Positions 1-8,387 of a stretch of DNA of 62,816 nucleotides are shown piece by piece. Positions within the stretch are counted from its first letter, which is position 1. Every line of letters begins with the position of its first letter. Below the pieces are notes generated by a model. It worked only from the letters and a program-made list of their open reading frames with translations, had not been told where the DNA came from and did not search any database. A program made the position numbers and the translations under genes. Source of the stretch: Terrisporobacter sp. (GTDB taxonomy: Bacteria; Bacillota_A; Clostridia; Peptostreptococcales; Peptostreptococcaceae); contig JARKUZ010000054.1 of assembly GCA_029851945.1 (NCBI GenBank), forward strand, positions 1-62,816, given 5' to 3'.

Positions 1-1
1 T

Positions 2-355
2 AACTTACTATGTGCAGGTAACTTTAAAACAATGTTACCTAAATTAAACTCAACTAATTTTGATGGAATACAAATAATAAGACCTCTTTATTATATTAGA
101 GAAGAAAGTATAATTAAGTTTATACAAAATAGTGGTATATGGCCATTAAACTGTGCATGTATGGTTGCAGCAAAGAAAACAGGAAATAAGAGATATGAAA
201 TAAAAGATTTAATTAAAAGCTTAGGAGACAATTTCCAAGAAGTTGAGAAATCTATATTTAGAGCAGCTCAAAATGTTTATCTAGACTCTGTTTTAGGATG
301 GGAAGAAAATGGAAAGAGACATTCTTTCTTAGATAAATTTGAAGATATTGAATAG
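2..355 (+). CDS. TtcA-like PP-loop tRNA thiolation protein, C-terminal part (partial)
   Basis: The reading frame is open from the left edge, so only the last 117 codons are present. The visible part reads NLLCAGNFKTMLPK, then IIRPLYYIREESI and a CAC pair. This resembles the C-terminal region of TtcA/TtuA-type PP-loop ATPases, where a conserved 'RPL-Y-RE' segment precedes cysteines that help hold an Fe-S cluster. Such enzymes activate a tRNA base with ATP and insert sulfur (2-thiocytidine in TtcA). The catalytic PP-loop (SGGxDS) would lie upstream and cannot be checked. A hairpin terminator follows the stop codon, so this is the last gene of its transcript. An uncharacterised PP-loop paralogue is possible; the family call rests on the C-terminal motif only. 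Confidence 0.65.
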   Translation, partial: NLLCAGNFKTMLPKLNSTNFDGIQIIRPLYYIREESIIKFIQNSGIWPLNCACMVAAKKTGNKRYEIKDLIKSLGDNFQEVEKSIFRAAQNVYLDSVLGWEENGKRHSFLDKFEDIE

Positions 356-370
356 ATATAAATAAATTAG

Positions 371-402
371 CCGTTGAAAAATACATTCAACGGTTTTTCT
401 TT
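371..402 (+). terminator. Rho-independent terminator after TtcA-like gene
   Basis: An 8-bp stem (CCGTTGAA at 371-378 with TTCAACGG at 386-393) is followed by a T-rich run at 394-402. Confidence 0.85.
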
Positions 403-454
403 ATGCTGATTATGGTAATATATAACTATAGCAATAAAGATAGGGGGAGTGATT

Positions 455-1465
455 TTGAAAAAGATTTATATGGACTTTGAGATGAACATGCCTAACTCGA
501 AGGGAAAAAAAGATGGATTTAAAGCTGAAGTTATAGCTATTGGAGCTATTAAGTATGATACTAAAAATGGAAAAATAGAAAAGTTCAAATCTTTAATTAA
601 ACCCATAATTAATAAAGAAGTATTTCCTCATATAGAGGAATTAACACATATTACAACTGAAGATTTATCAACTGCTCCAACTTATGAAAATGTTATGAGA
701 GAGTTTAAGTTATGGTTGGGAATATTCACAGAAATAGAAGGGATATATACTTTTGGTAACTTGGATTTAACATGTTTTAATTATACAGACAGGATAAGTT
801 CTCAAAAAAATAATCATCCAAGATTTTTAAATAATATAAGAGAGCTATTTGTAGACATAAAGGATAAATATGTAAACTATGGGATAAGATGTATGAACTA
901 TATTTCATTAAAAAATCTTCTTAATTATGCTAATATGGAATTTGAAGGAGATGCTCATGATCCTTTAAATGATGCTTATAATTTATATGTATTAGATCAA
1001 ATACTTGAAAATAATGAGAAAATAAGAAATCTCCTAATTATTCAAGATTTTATAAAGTCACCTTTTACAAATATAAATGATGAATTAGAAATAAAATTTG
1101 AAGAGTATAGAGAATATTTATATAATCAAGTTGGAGAATTTGATATATATTGTTTATCTCTTGAAATAATAAAGACGATAAAATCTTATATTATTTTTGT
1201 TAAAGAAACTAATGTACATGATATAGATGTAATAAAAGATATATCTAAAAAGTTTGAAGTTTTAGATAAGTTAAAAGATATTAAAGAAGGCTATTTCTAC
1301 ATATTAGACAACTTATACTTAGATATGAAAGAATTGTTAGAAGATGCTTTATTGTATAAATTAAATCAACAAGAATATGAGGAAGAAATAGATAATATAA
1401 TAGATTTATTTAATGAAGATTTAGAAGTAGAAAACATAACTGAAATAGCGAGTGATATAACATAA
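455..1465 (+). CDS. DEDDh-type 3'-5' exonuclease domain protein
   Basis: The N-terminal ~180 residues look like a DnaQ/RNase T-fold 3'-5' exonuclease. A DxE pair (Asp7, Glu9) sits in the first strand, an 'HITTED' segment corresponds to ExoII, and a C-terminal 'DAHDPLNDA' motif supplies the His and Asp that complete the metal site. The remaining ~150 residues are acidic, helical and unrecognised. The start is chosen as TTG at 455, five bases after GGAG (446-449). An in-frame GTG at 449 lies inside the ribosome binding site and is less likely. The gene stands alone between two terminators. The substrate (DNA or RNA) cannot be read from the sequence; KapD/ERI-like or inhibitor-of-KinA-type exonucleases are close alternatives. 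Confidence 0.75.
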   Translation: MKKIYMDFEMNMPNSKGKKDGFKAEVIAIGAIKYDTKNGKIEKFKSLIKPIINKEVFPHIEELTHITTEDLSTAPTYENVMREFKLWLGIFTEIEGIYTFGNLDLTCFNYTDRISSQKNNHPRFLNNIRELFVDIKDKYVNYGIRCMNYISLKNLLNYANMEFEGDAHDPLNDAYNLYVLDQILENNEKIRNLLIIQDFIKSPFTNINDELEIKFEEYREYLYNQVGEFDIYCLSLEIIKTIKSYIIFVKETNVHDIDVIKDISKKFEVLDKLKDIKEGYFYILDNLYLDMKELLEDALLYKLNQQEYEEEIDNIIDLFNEDLEVENITEIASDIT

Positions 1466-1500
1466 AAATGATTTCAAAAGAAATCATTTTTTTGTTTTAA
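1466..1500 (+). terminator. Rho-independent terminator
   Basis: An AAATGATTTC / GAAATCATTT hairpin with a T-run starts directly after the exonuclease stop codon. Confidence 0.8.
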
Positions 1501-1561
1501 AAAATAAATTTTATAAATATAAATAAATGAGAAGATTTTATTTATAAGGAGGGGCATTGAT

Positions 1562-2257
1562 ATGTATATAACTACTTCTGTAAAACTAGTCACAATACTA
1601 AAGTTGATTATTTTTATAATTATTGTCGCATTTATATATATAAAGATGAAAGAAATAAAAAAGTATGGATTAAATAAAAAGAAAAGTATGAATTATTTGC
1701 TAAAAAGAAATACTAAAACTTTTATTAAAAATAAATATTCTAAATTTAACATACATAATAAGAATGAAAATATAAAAGTATATAATTTTAATGGGGAAGA
1801 TACCATAAGGTATCCTAATGGTGATATATATAAAGGACAAATAAAAAATGGACTTAGGGAAGGTTTAGGAACTTGTTACTTTTATAATAAAGATATGTAT
1901 GAAGGTATGTGGAAAAATGACAAAATGGAATGTGTAGGTAAATATGTCTTTGCAGATAAATCTTTTTATAGTGGTGATTTTAAAAATGGATGCAAAGAAG
2001 GGATTGGAGTATATCAGTGTGAAGATTATAAATATGTTGGTCAATATTACGCTGATAGAAAAGGAAGAGTAGGTACATTTCATCTTCCAAACAATGAATA
2101 CTTAAAAGTTATTATAGAAAATGGAACGATTATTGAAGGAACATATTTAAGGGAAAATAAGAAAGAGGAATATATTAGTAATATTGATCTGACCAATGAA
2201 AGGGAAGTAATTAAAAATATTAAATCATATTTTATAAAAGATGTTTCTAATATATAG
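1562..2257 (+). CDS. MORN-repeat protein with N-terminal membrane anchor
   Basis: The first ~30 residues form one hydrophobic helix (LIIFIIIVAFIYI), followed by a Lys/Asn-rich linker. From about residue 75 there are at least four MORN repeats: YPNGDIYKGQIKNG, then YEGMWKNDKM, YSGDFKNGCKEG and YVGQYYADRKG. MORN repeats form beta-hairpin sheets that often bind lipids or act as assembly platforms; no enzymatic residues are visible. An AGGAGGGG site lies before the ATG. The next gene, an intracellular subtilisin, starts 28 bases after the stop with no terminator between, so the two are probably co-transcribed. A functional link to that protease is an inference from position only. Confidence 0.8.
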   Translation: MYITTSVKLVTILKLIIFIIIVAFIYIKMKEIKKYGLNKKKSMNYLLKRNTKTFIKNKYSKFNIHNKNENIKVYNFNGEDTIRYPNGDIYKGQIKNGLREGLGTCYFYNKDMYEGMWKNDKMECVGKYVFADKSFYSGDFKNGCKEGIGVYQCEDYKYVGQYYADRKGRVGTFHLPNNEYLKVIIENGTIIEGTYLRENKKEEYISNIDLTNEREVIKNIKSYFIKDVSNI

Positions 2258-2285
2258 ATTTAATTCAAGTACTAGGGGGGATATT

Positions 2286-3215
2286 ATGAAAAATCAAAAT
2301 GAAGAATTAAAATTAGAGTTAGTTCCCTTTATTATGAATAGAGGAGTGAAAAATAATACAAAAACACCTTATGGAGTTGCAATGATCCAAGCCAAAAGTA
2401 TGTGGATGTTATCAGAAAGAGGAGAAGGGGTAAATATAGCTGTTATAGATTCAGGATGCGATATAGAACATGAGAGTCTAAAAAATAATATAGTAGGTGT
2501 ACGAAATTTCACCGATGAAGATAATAAAGACCCGAATATTGTAACAGATAGAGTTGGACATGGGACTCATGTATGTGGAATAATAGCAGCAGATGGAAGT
2601 AATAATAGTATAATAGGTGTGGCACCTAGCGCTAATTTATATATATTAAAAGCAATTGATGGTAGTGGAACAGGAAAAGTAAGTTGGGTAGTAAATGCAA
2701 TTAATTATGCTATTGAAAAAGATGTAGATATAATATCCATGTCATTAGGTATGCCTAAAGAAGATACTAAATTAGAAAGAGCAATAAAAACAGCAATTAG
2801 TCGTAATATATTAGTAGTTTGTGCAGCTGGAAATGAAGGTGATGGAAATTATGACGTATTTGAATATTCTTACCCTGCATCCTATGTAGATGTGATATCT
2901 GTAGGAGCAGTTGATAAAAAAGGTATACCTGCCAGTTTTTCCAATTCCAATTTAGTAGTAGATTTAGTAGCACCTGGGGTAGATATAATATCTACGTATC
3001 CTCATAACCAGTTTGCTAGTTTAAGTGGAACAAGTATGGCAGCTCCTCATGTAACTGGAAGTTTAGCTTTACTTAAAAATTGGTCAAAAGATGAATTTCA
3101 AAGAGACTTAACCCAAGAAGAAATATATGCTCAACTTATAAAATATACAAGAAACTTAGGATTTCCTAGGACTGTTCAAGGAAATGGCTTGGTTTATTTA
3201 AGAGAACGGAAATAA
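2286..3215 (+). CDS. Intracellular subtilisin-like serine protease (ISP type)
   Basis: This 309-residue S8 subtilase has no signal peptide. The triad is intact: Asp55 (AVIDSGCD), His92 (GHGTHVCG) and Ser250 (SGTSMAAPH), with the oxyanion Asn183 (AAGNEGDG). The N-terminal ELVPF segment matches the short LIPY-type propeptide that blocks the active site in Bacillus intracellular serine proteases. The C-terminal FQRDL-x-QEEIYAQL is also ISP-like, and the length fits the ~320-residue family. These enzymes degrade cytoplasmic protein, often late in growth or in sporulation. ATG 2286 is preferred because GGGGGG lies 5 bases before it; an upstream in-frame start at 2241 would overlap the MORN gene. 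The product is not one of the germination Csp proteases encoded at the other end of the window. Confidence 0.9.
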   Translation: MKNQNEELKLELVPFIMNRGVKNNTKTPYGVAMIQAKSMWMLSERGEGVNIAVIDSGCDIEHESLKNNIVGVRNFTDEDNKDPNIVTDRVGHGTHVCGIIAADGSNNSIIGVAPSANLYILKAIDGSGTGKVSWVVNAINYAIEKDVDIISMSLGMPKEDTKLERAIKTAISRNILVVCAAGNEGDGNYDVFEYSYPASYVDVISVGAVDKKGIPASFSNSNLVVDLVAPGVDIISTYPHNQFASLSGTSMAAPHVTGSLALLKNWSKDEFQRDLTQEEIYAQLIKYTRNLGFPRTVQGNGLVYLRERK

Positions 3216-3225
3216 TATAAATACC

Positions 3226-3278
3226 TAAAAATAGCTAAAATATCACATTTGTAGAGTGATTTTTAGCTATTTTTTTTG
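3226..3278 (+). terminator. Rho-independent terminator
   Basis: A long hairpin pairs AAAAATAGCTAAAA with TTTTAGCTATTTTT, with a T-run after the isp gene. Confidence 0.8.
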
Positions 3279-3404
3279 CTAAAAATAAAAAAAATTTATT
3301 TTTACTATTAAAATTCTACAAAAAAATGGTATAATAAAAAGAAAGGTAACAAAATTGTAACTAATTAGGTGCTTGAAATAAAAAGATATACATGGAGTGA
3401 TGAG

Positions 3405-4076
3405 ATGATTAAATTTACAAAAGTTGAAAAGCAATACTCTGATGGTAATATGTGTTTAAAAGATATAAATCTTAGAATAGATAATGGTGAATTTGTTTTT
3501 TTATTAGGACACTCAGGTGCAGGTAAGTCAACTCTTCTTAAATTAATAAGTAGAGAAGAAAAATTAACTGATGGAAAAATAATTGTTAATAAAGAAAATA
3601 TAACAAATATAAAAGATAGAAAAATTCATAATTATAGAAGAAAATTAGGTATAGTCTTCCAAGATTATAAGCTTTTACAAGAAAAAACAGTTTACGAAAA
3701 TGTTGAATTAGCATTAAGAGTAGTAGGAGAAGATCCTAAAAATATAAAACAAAAAGTTATGGAAGTTTTAGAGAAAGTAGGAATTGCTGATAAACATAAT
3801 AAATATCCAGATGAATTATCAGGAGGAGAGTGTCAGAGGGTTGGTATAGCAAGAGCTATAGTTAATAAACCATCTATAATAATAGCTGATGAATGTACAG
3901 GAAATCTTGATATGGACAACTCTATTTCTATAATGAAACTTTTAAGTGACATTAATAAAGAAGGAGTTACTGTTATAATGGCTACTCACAATTTAGAATT
4001 GGTCAAAGAATTTCCAAGGAGAATTGTCAAAATTGAAGATGGCAAAATAATTTACGATACAAAGAGGTATGCATAA
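3405..4076 (+). CDS. ftsE: Cell-division ABC transporter ATPase FtsE
   Basis: A 223-residue ABC ATPase with Walker A GHSGAGKST (residues 35-43), Q-loop VFQDYKLL, signature LSGGECQRVGIARA and Walker B IIIADE. FtsE pairs with the membrane protein FtsX encoded immediately downstream; in Gram-positives the complex activates a peptidoglycan hydrolase outside the cell rather than transporting a solute. ATG 3405 is chosen because GGAG at 3394-3397 sits 7 bases upstream; an in-frame start at 3369 has no such site. The stop overlaps the ftsX start by one base (TAATG), indicating translational coupling. A TATAAT at 3330-3335 may be the -10 box of the operon promoter, though no clear -35 is seen. Confidence 0.95.
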   Translation: MIKFTKVEKQYSDGNMCLKDINLRIDNGEFVFLLGHSGAGKSTLLKLISREEKLTDGKIIVNKENITNIKDRKIHNYRRKLGIVFQDYKLLQEKTVYENVELALRVVGEDPKNIKQKVMEVLEKVGIADKHNKYPDELSGGECQRVGIARAIVNKPSIIIADECTGNLDMDNSISIMKLLSDINKEGVTVIMATHNLELVKEFPRRIVKIEDGKIIYDTKRYA

Positions 4077-4972
4077 TGAAAATAATATCGAAAATATCAT
4101 ATAGTTTGAAACAAGGATTAAAAGGTATATTTAGTAATAAAACTATGAGTGCTATATCTATAGTGTCGGTAACATCTGTTTTGGCCATTTTAGGTATAGT
4201 GTTATGTATAGTTTTAAATATTAATTCATTTATCGAAACAGCTAAAGATGAAGTAAATGAAATAAGAGTATCAGTTAGTTCAGAATTGAAAGAAGATAAA
4301 CTTAAGAATATTGAAACAGAACTTAAGAAAATAACTGGTGTAGTAAGCACTGAGTATCAAACTAAAGAAGAAGCCTTTAATAATATGAAGGAAAGTTTTG
4401 GAGATGATGAGCATCTACTGGATGGCTTAAAAAATCCATTAGATAATTACTATATAGTTACAATAGAAGATTCAAGTACCATTGAAAGTATAGCAAGTAA
4501 AATAGAGAAAGTTGCAGGTGTTACTGACATTCAATATTACCAAGACATAATGGAAAACTTCTTAAGTACTTCAAACACAGTTAAAAAGTTTGGAGGTATA
4601 GTAATAGTATTTTTATTAATAGTTTGTTTAGTATTAATTTCAAATACTATAAAAGCTAGAGTATACAGTAAAAAAGAAGAAATACAAGTTATTAAATATA
4701 TAGGTGGAAGCAATAGATTTGTAGTTACACCTTTCATAGTAGAAGGAAGTATAATAGGATTTTTTGGTTCTATAATATCAGTTTTAATTTGCGCAGGAAT
4801 TTACAAGTATGTTATAGACAATATTCAACTATCGTTAAATTCTATAGTTGGAAATGTAATGATGCCTTTTTCTAGTATATCTTTATTACTAGTTAGTGTT
4901 TTATTTATTACAGGAATAGCTGTTGGTATTCTTGGAAGTGCATTATCAGTTAAAAAATATTTAAAAGTATAA
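4076..4972 (+). CDS. ftsX: Cell-division membrane protein FtsX
   Basis: A 298-residue protein with the FtsX layout: an N-terminal cytoplasmic stretch, one membrane helix at ~25-50, a ~120-residue extracellular domain (about 52-170), then three membrane helices with a conserved cytoplasmic loop ([19 protein letters not shown]). The external loop is the part known to contact the coiled coil of PcsB-type hydrolases, which fits the next gene. The product belongs to the FtsEX complex at the division site or sidewall. It is translationally coupled to ftsE, and the next gene follows within 20 bases. Confidence 0.95.
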   Translation: MKIISKISYSLKQGLKGIFSNKTMSAISIVSVTSVLAILGIVLCIVLNINSFIETAKDEVNEIRVSVSSELKEDKLKNIETELKKITGVVSTEYQTKEEAFNNMKESFGDDEHLLDGLKNPLDNYYIVTIEDSSTIESIASKIEKVAGVTDIQYYQDIMENFLSTSNTVKKFGGIVIVFLLIVCLVLISNTIKARVYSKKEEIQVIKYIGGSNRFVVTPFIVEGSIIGFFGSIISVLICAGIYKYVIDNIQLSLNSIVGNVMMPFSSISLLLVSVLFITGIAVGILGSALSVKKYLKV

Positions 4973-4991
4973 AATGATAGGGGGGAATAAA

Positions 4992-6062
4992 GTGAAGAAG
5001 TTTATTTCGACATCTTTAGTTTGTGCTATGTTATTTACAAGTGCAGGAAGTATATCTGTAAATGCTGAAAGTACAGACAGTAAATTAAAAACAAATCAAG
5101 CTAAACAAGATGAGTTAGATGTAAAAATACAAAGCCTAAATAAGAAAACCTCAGAAGTTGAGGAAAAAATAAAATCAGCTAATGATAAGATAGAAAATTT
5201 AAATGAAGAATCTAAAACATTACAAGAAGAAATTGCTAATTTAGAAAATAATATAAAAGAAAATGAAGAAAGTTTAGGAGAGAGATTAAAAGTTATTAAT
5301 GATAATTATACACTTGGATACTTAAAGGTTATATTAAGTAGTGACTCTATTTCTGACTTTTTAAATAATATTTTTATTGTACAAGAAGTTGTGGCTCAAG
5401 ATAAGCAAATGTTGGAAGATCTAGAAAAAGATAAAGTAGAAATAGAAGATAAAAAAGAAGCACTAGAAGAAAATAAAGAAGAAGCAAAAGTAATAAAAGA
5501 AGAATTAGAAAAAGATAAAAAAACTTTAGATGAAGATAAAAAAGAACTAGAAGTAATGAAAGAAAAATTAATGAAAGAAGAAGAAGAATTAGAAGCTGAA
5601 TTGCAAAAAATAGCCTTAGAAAGTTCGATAACTTCAGATAACTCAAATAGTTCTAATAGTTCAAGTGCTGTTATATCAAATGGATCATGGCCAGTACCAG
5701 GTTACTCTAGAATATCTTCTCCTTTTGGATACAGAATACATCCTATATTTGGAACTAAAAAACTTCATACAGGAATTGATATACCAGCTCCAACAGGGAC
5801 TAATGCAGTTGCAGTATCTGATGGAACAGTAATATTCTCTGGAGTTAAAGGTGGATATGGTAATACTTTAATGATAAAACATACAGATGGAACTGTATCT
5901 TTATATGCACATAATAGCTCTCTATTAGTTGGAGTGGGACAAACTGTTAAGAAAGGACAAGCTGTTACTAAAGTTGGTAGCACAGGAAATTCAACAGGTT
6001 CTCATCTACACTTTGAAATAAGAGTTAACGGAACTCCTCAAAATCCTCTTAATTACATATAA
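4992..6062 (+). CDS. PcsB-like secreted peptidoglycan hydrolase: coiled coil plus M23 (LytM) domain
   Basis: A signal peptide (about residues 1-25, ending VNAES) is followed by a long charged coiled coil (about 30-205), a Ser/Asn linker and a C-terminal M23 endopeptidase domain (about 225-356). The M23 zinc ligands are visible in HTGIDIPAP and SHLHFEIR, with a further YAHNS motif. The start is GTG 4992, preceded by GGGGGG; the in-frame ATG at 4974 would disturb the signal peptide. Coiled-coil M23 proteins encoded after ftsEX are the hydrolases the complex activates, so this gene and its neighbours form a complete division or elongation module. Its cleavage specificity is not readable from sequence. 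It could also be called EnvC-like by domain layout. Confidence 0.92.
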   Translation: MKKFISTSLVCAMLFTSAGSISVNAESTDSKLKTNQAKQDELDVKIQSLNKKTSEVEEKIKSANDKIENLNEESKTLQEEIANLENNIKENEESLGERLKVINDNYTLGYLKVILSSDSISDFLNNIFIVQEVVAQDKQMLEDLEKDKVEIEDKKEALEENKEEAKVIKEELEKDKKTLDEDKKELEVMKEKLMKEEEELEAELQKIALESSITSDNSNSSNSSSAVISNGSWPVPGYSRISSPFGYRIHPIFGTKKLHTGIDIPAPTGTNAVAVSDGTVIFSGVKGGYGNTLMIKHTDGTVSLYAHNSSLLVGVGQTVKKGQAVTKVGSTGNSTGSHLHFEIRVNGTPQNPLNYI

Positions 6063-6086
6063 GGTTTTTAGATAAGGAGTAAATGT

Positions 6087-6608
6087 ATGCAAGAATATGT
6101 TGTAGTAGATTTAGAGACTACAGGATTTGATTCATATAAAGGTTGTGAAATAATTGAAATTGGTATAACTGAAATCAAAGATAATAAAATAGTTAGAAAC
6201 TATTCTAGATTAATAAAGCCAGATAATATAATACCACCAGTAATAACTGAGCTTACTGGTATAAGTAATGAAATGGTGGAAAATGAAGAAGGTATAGAAG
6301 ATGTATTACCTAGATTTAGAAAGTTTTTAGGAGATAGAGTTATGATTGCTCATAATGCTAAATTTGACTTAAAATTTCTAAATTATTATCTTAAAAAATA
6401 TAATTTACAACCAATAGATAATCATTTATGTACTTTGGAAATGCTGAAAAAATGTAAATCATATAAAGGAAAAAATAAAAAATTACAAACAGCATGTGAG
6501 TACTATAATATTACAAATGAAAATGCACATAGAGCTGACAGTGATACAAAAGCAACGGCTGAATTATTTTTAATAATAAAAGATGAAGTATTTAGTAGCT
6601 TAATATAA
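6087..6608 (+). CDS. DnaQ/PolC-type 3'-5' exonuclease
   Basis: A 173-residue stand-alone DEDDh exonuclease. All motifs are present: VVDLETTGFD (ExoI Asp and Glu), AHNAKFDLKFL (ExoII Asp), and HRADSDTKAT (ExoIII His and Asp). The sequence resembles the proofreading domain of PolC and the DNA polymerase III epsilon family more than the exonuclease at 455-1465. It could act in DNA repair or RNA turnover. It follows the PcsB-like gene by 24 bases and may share its transcript; a terminator ends the unit. Confidence 0.88.
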   Translation: MQEYVVVDLETTGFDSYKGCEIIEIGITEIKDNKIVRNYSRLIKPDNIIPPVITELTGISNEMVENEEGIEDVLPRFRKFLGDRVMIAHNAKFDLKFLNYYLKKYNLQPIDNHLCTLEMLKKCKSYKGKNKKLQTACEYYNITNENAHRADSDTKATAELFLIIKDEVFSSLI

Positions 6609-6620
6609 TTTTTTTAATAA

Positions 6621-6662
6621 AATAAGAGTGATAGATAAAATCTAGAACTCTTATTTTTTTGT
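6621..6662 (+). terminator. Rho-independent terminator
   Basis: An AATAAGAGT / ACTCTTATT stem is followed by a T-run at 6654-6660. Confidence 0.85.
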
Positions 6663-6731
6663 TTTAAATTTGTATTTAAGGGATGAGTAGATTCATATTA
6701 TATAACAGTAGAATAAATGGGAGGATTTAAT

Positions 6732-7031
6732 ATGAATCATATTTATATAGACATATTTGTTAATAAAATAGAAATATATGTTGTAGGTTATGAAAATGAT
6801 AAAAGACATAAAGTTAAACATGATGTGATTTTATTGCCTAAATCTTTTGACATGGGTGATAAACTTTATTATATAAAAAAACTAATAAGTGTGATTATAG
6901 AGCAATATGATATAAAAGCTTATAAACTTAATATGGATGACGATATAGGTAAAGATATAATTGATGCGGTAAAAATAGAGGGGGTTCTAGAAGAATTATT
7001 TTCGTGTAAAGGGGTAGAGTTATGGAGATAA
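6732..7031 (+). CDS. Small protein of unknown function encoded before a Ser/Thr kinase
   Basis: A 99-residue soluble protein with no family I recognise. It is rich in Ile, Lys and Asp and has no membrane segment or cysteine motif except one Cys near the end. ATG 6732 is chosen because GGGAGG (6719-6724) lies 7 bases before it; an in-frame ATG at 6717 overlaps that site. Its last 10 bases overlap the start of the kinase gene, so the two are translationally coupled and the product may be a partner or substrate of the kinase. That role is inference. Confidence 0.7.
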   Translation: MNHIYIDIFVNKIEIYVVGYENDKRHKVKHDVILLPKSFDMGDKLYYIKKLISVIIEQYDIKAYKLNMDDDIGKDIIDAVKIEGVLEELFSCKGVELWR

Positions 7032-8044
7032 GTCCAAAGTTAAATTTAAGAATACTACAAAAAATTAATTCAGAGGGAGTAAACTCTGCTTTATATATAG
7101 TTGAAGATGAGCAGTTGAATAGTGAAATGATTTTAAAGCAAATAGATAAAAAAAAATTAAAAGAATATGATAAGTATTTTGACGAATCTAAAAAAATATC
7201 AAGTTTAAATCATCCCAATATTATAAAAGTTAACTATGCTACTTATGATGATGAATATGTATATATAACCATGCCTTATTATAGAAATGGATCTTTAAAT
7301 CATCTACTAGACAAGAAAAATTTAACAGTTAAAGAAATAATAAAGTACTCACTGGATTTTTTATCAGCTTTATATTATGTTCATGGTAACAATTTAATAC
7401 ATTGTGATATAAAACCTAATAATATCCTTATAAATGATAATAATCAAGCTGTATTAAGTGATTTTGGATCAGCTTTAGAATTAGACGATAGTGGATTTGC
7501 CAAACTAAAAAATGTTTACTATAAGCATATTGCTCCAGAGCAATGTTTCACTTCTAGGATAAATAAAAAGGTAGATATATATCAAGTAGGTACAACTTTA
7601 TATAGAATGTGTAATGGAAATGAAGAGTGTAATAATCAACTTAAAAGATATAAAGATTTAAATGATTTAAAAATTGCTATATCGAAAGGTAAATTTCCTG
7701 TGAGGAAAAAATATCTCCCTCATATTCCAAAATCTTTAATACTAGTAGTTGAAAAATGTTTATCGCTAAATAAAGATGATAGATATGACAGTGTATTAGA
7801 TATATTGAACGATTTATCTGCAATAAATGAGAATTTAGACTGGAGATATGATAAAAGAAATAGAAATTATTATACTTGGATTAGAGACGAGAATTATGTT
7901 GTTTTAAAAAGAGTAAATAGACTTTGGAATATAGAATCTAGTATTGAAAATATTAATGATGATCTAATTAATTTGGAAAGCAAGGCTCAGGGATATAGAA
8001 AAGTACGTAAAATTATAAAAGAATATGAAAAAACCCTGCTTTAA
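7022..8044 (+). CDS. Hanks-type Ser/Thr protein kinase without PASTA or membrane domain
   Basis: A kinase domain spans about residues 8-270: the putative ATP-anchoring Lys39 (MILKQ), catalytic loop HCDIKPNN (Asp129), metal-binding DFG (Asp147) and APEQ at 171-174. The glycine-rich loop is weak (only Gly19), and HRD is HCD, so the expected Arg is missing. This class often does not need activation-loop phosphorylation. The ~70-residue C-terminal tail is charged and lacks a membrane helix, unlike PrkC/Stk1 kinases, so it is probably cytosolic. It is coupled to the small gene before it. No phosphatase gene adjoins it. Activity is likely but not certain. Confidence 0.88.
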   Translation: MEISPKLNLRILQKINSEGVNSALYIVEDEQLNSEMILKQIDKKKLKEYDKYFDESKKISSLNHPNIIKVNYATYDDEYVYITMPYYRNGSLNHLLDKKNLTVKEIIKYSLDFLSALYYVHGNNLIHCDIKPNNILINDNNQAVLSDFGSALELDDSGFAKLKNVYYKHIAPEQCFTSRINKKVDIYQVGTTLYRMCNGNEECNNQLKRYKDLNDLKIAISKGKFPVRKKYLPHIPKSLILVVEKCLSLNKDDRYDSVLDILNDLSAINENLDWRYDKRNRNYYTWIRDENYVVLKRVNRLWNIESSIENINDDLINLESKAQGYRKVRKIIKEYEKTLL

Positions 8045-8143
8045 TCCGATCAAGCAGGGTTTTTTTAAAATATATTATAAAAAGGGGTTTATTAGGGAAT
8101 ATATTTTATTTGGGGAGTAATCAGTTATTGGGGAAATAACTGT
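8028..8143 (-). ncRNA. Putative small RNA, copy 1 (C-rich, anti-Shine-Dalgarno-like)
   Basis: Read on the minus strand, a predicted start at about 8143 is followed at once by a perfect 8-bp hairpin (CAGTTATT / AATAACTG, 5-base loop TCCCC). After it come A/U-rich single-stranded stretches carrying CTCCCC, TTCCCT and ACCCC. A strong terminator ends the RNA near 8028, giving about 116 nt. The promoter is TTGCAA-N17-TATTAT. There is no plausible ORF. The C-runs are complementary to GGGGA/GGAGG ribosome binding sites, as in UCCC-motif regulatory RNAs of Firmicutes. A near-identical copy lies 244 bases to the right. I do not recognise it as a named family; transcription is inferred. Confidence 0.65.
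8032..8068. terminator. Bidirectional terminator shared by the kinase gene (+) and sRNA copy 1 (-)
   Basis: A 10-bp stem, AACCCTGCTT (8032-8041) with AAGCAGGGTT (8052-8061). On the plus strand it is followed by seven T residues. On the minus strand six A residues at 8028-8033 read as the T-run. The kinase stop codon lies in the loop. Confidence 0.85.
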
Positions 8144-8179
8144 ACATTTATAATAACAAAGTTCGACAAATTTTGCAAC
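8067..8179. repeat. Direct repeat unit 1 (113 bp)
   Basis: Near-identical to 8311-8423 (two substitutions seen by eye). It covers the body and promoter of the putative small RNA. Confidence 0.9.
8150..8178 (-). promoter_or_regulatory. Predicted sigma-A promoter of sRNA copy 1
   Basis: On the minus strand, -35 TTGCAA (8178-8173), a 17-base spacer and -10 TATTAT (8155-8150). The element is conserved in the second copy. Confidence 0.65.
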
Positions 8180-8271
8180 ATAAAAATTAAAAAAAGATAA
8201 AAAATTTTTAGAAAATATAACTAATATTTATAAATTTAAAAATAAAAAATTATTTAGTATATTTTAGATAT

Positions 8272-8387
8272 AAAAAATGCCCTTGCTTTAACCGATCAAG
8301 CAAGGGCTCTAAAATATATTATAAAAAGGGGTTTATTAGGGAATATATTTTATTTGGGGAGTAATCAGTTATTGGGGAAATAACTGT
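8272..8387 (-). ncRNA. Putative small RNA, copy 2 (C-rich, anti-Shine-Dalgarno-like)
   Basis: This is the second member of the tandem pair, with the same predicted length (about 116 nt), 5' hairpin with TCCCC loop and three downstream C-rich motifs. The terminator differs: GCCCTTGCTT (8279-8288) pairs with AAGCAAGGGC (8298-8307), one base pair different from copy 1 and with changes on both arms that keep pairing. Six A residues at 8272-8277 supply the T-run on the minus strand. On the plus strand the hairpin is followed by CTCTAAAA, not a T-run, so the minus strand is the transcribed one. Function and expression are inferred. Confidence 0.65.

Noticed and set aside
5374..5646. A minus-strand Leu-rich membrane-like reading frame
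   Set aside because: It is the complement of the Lys/Glu coiled coil of the PcsB-like gene and has no ribosome binding site.
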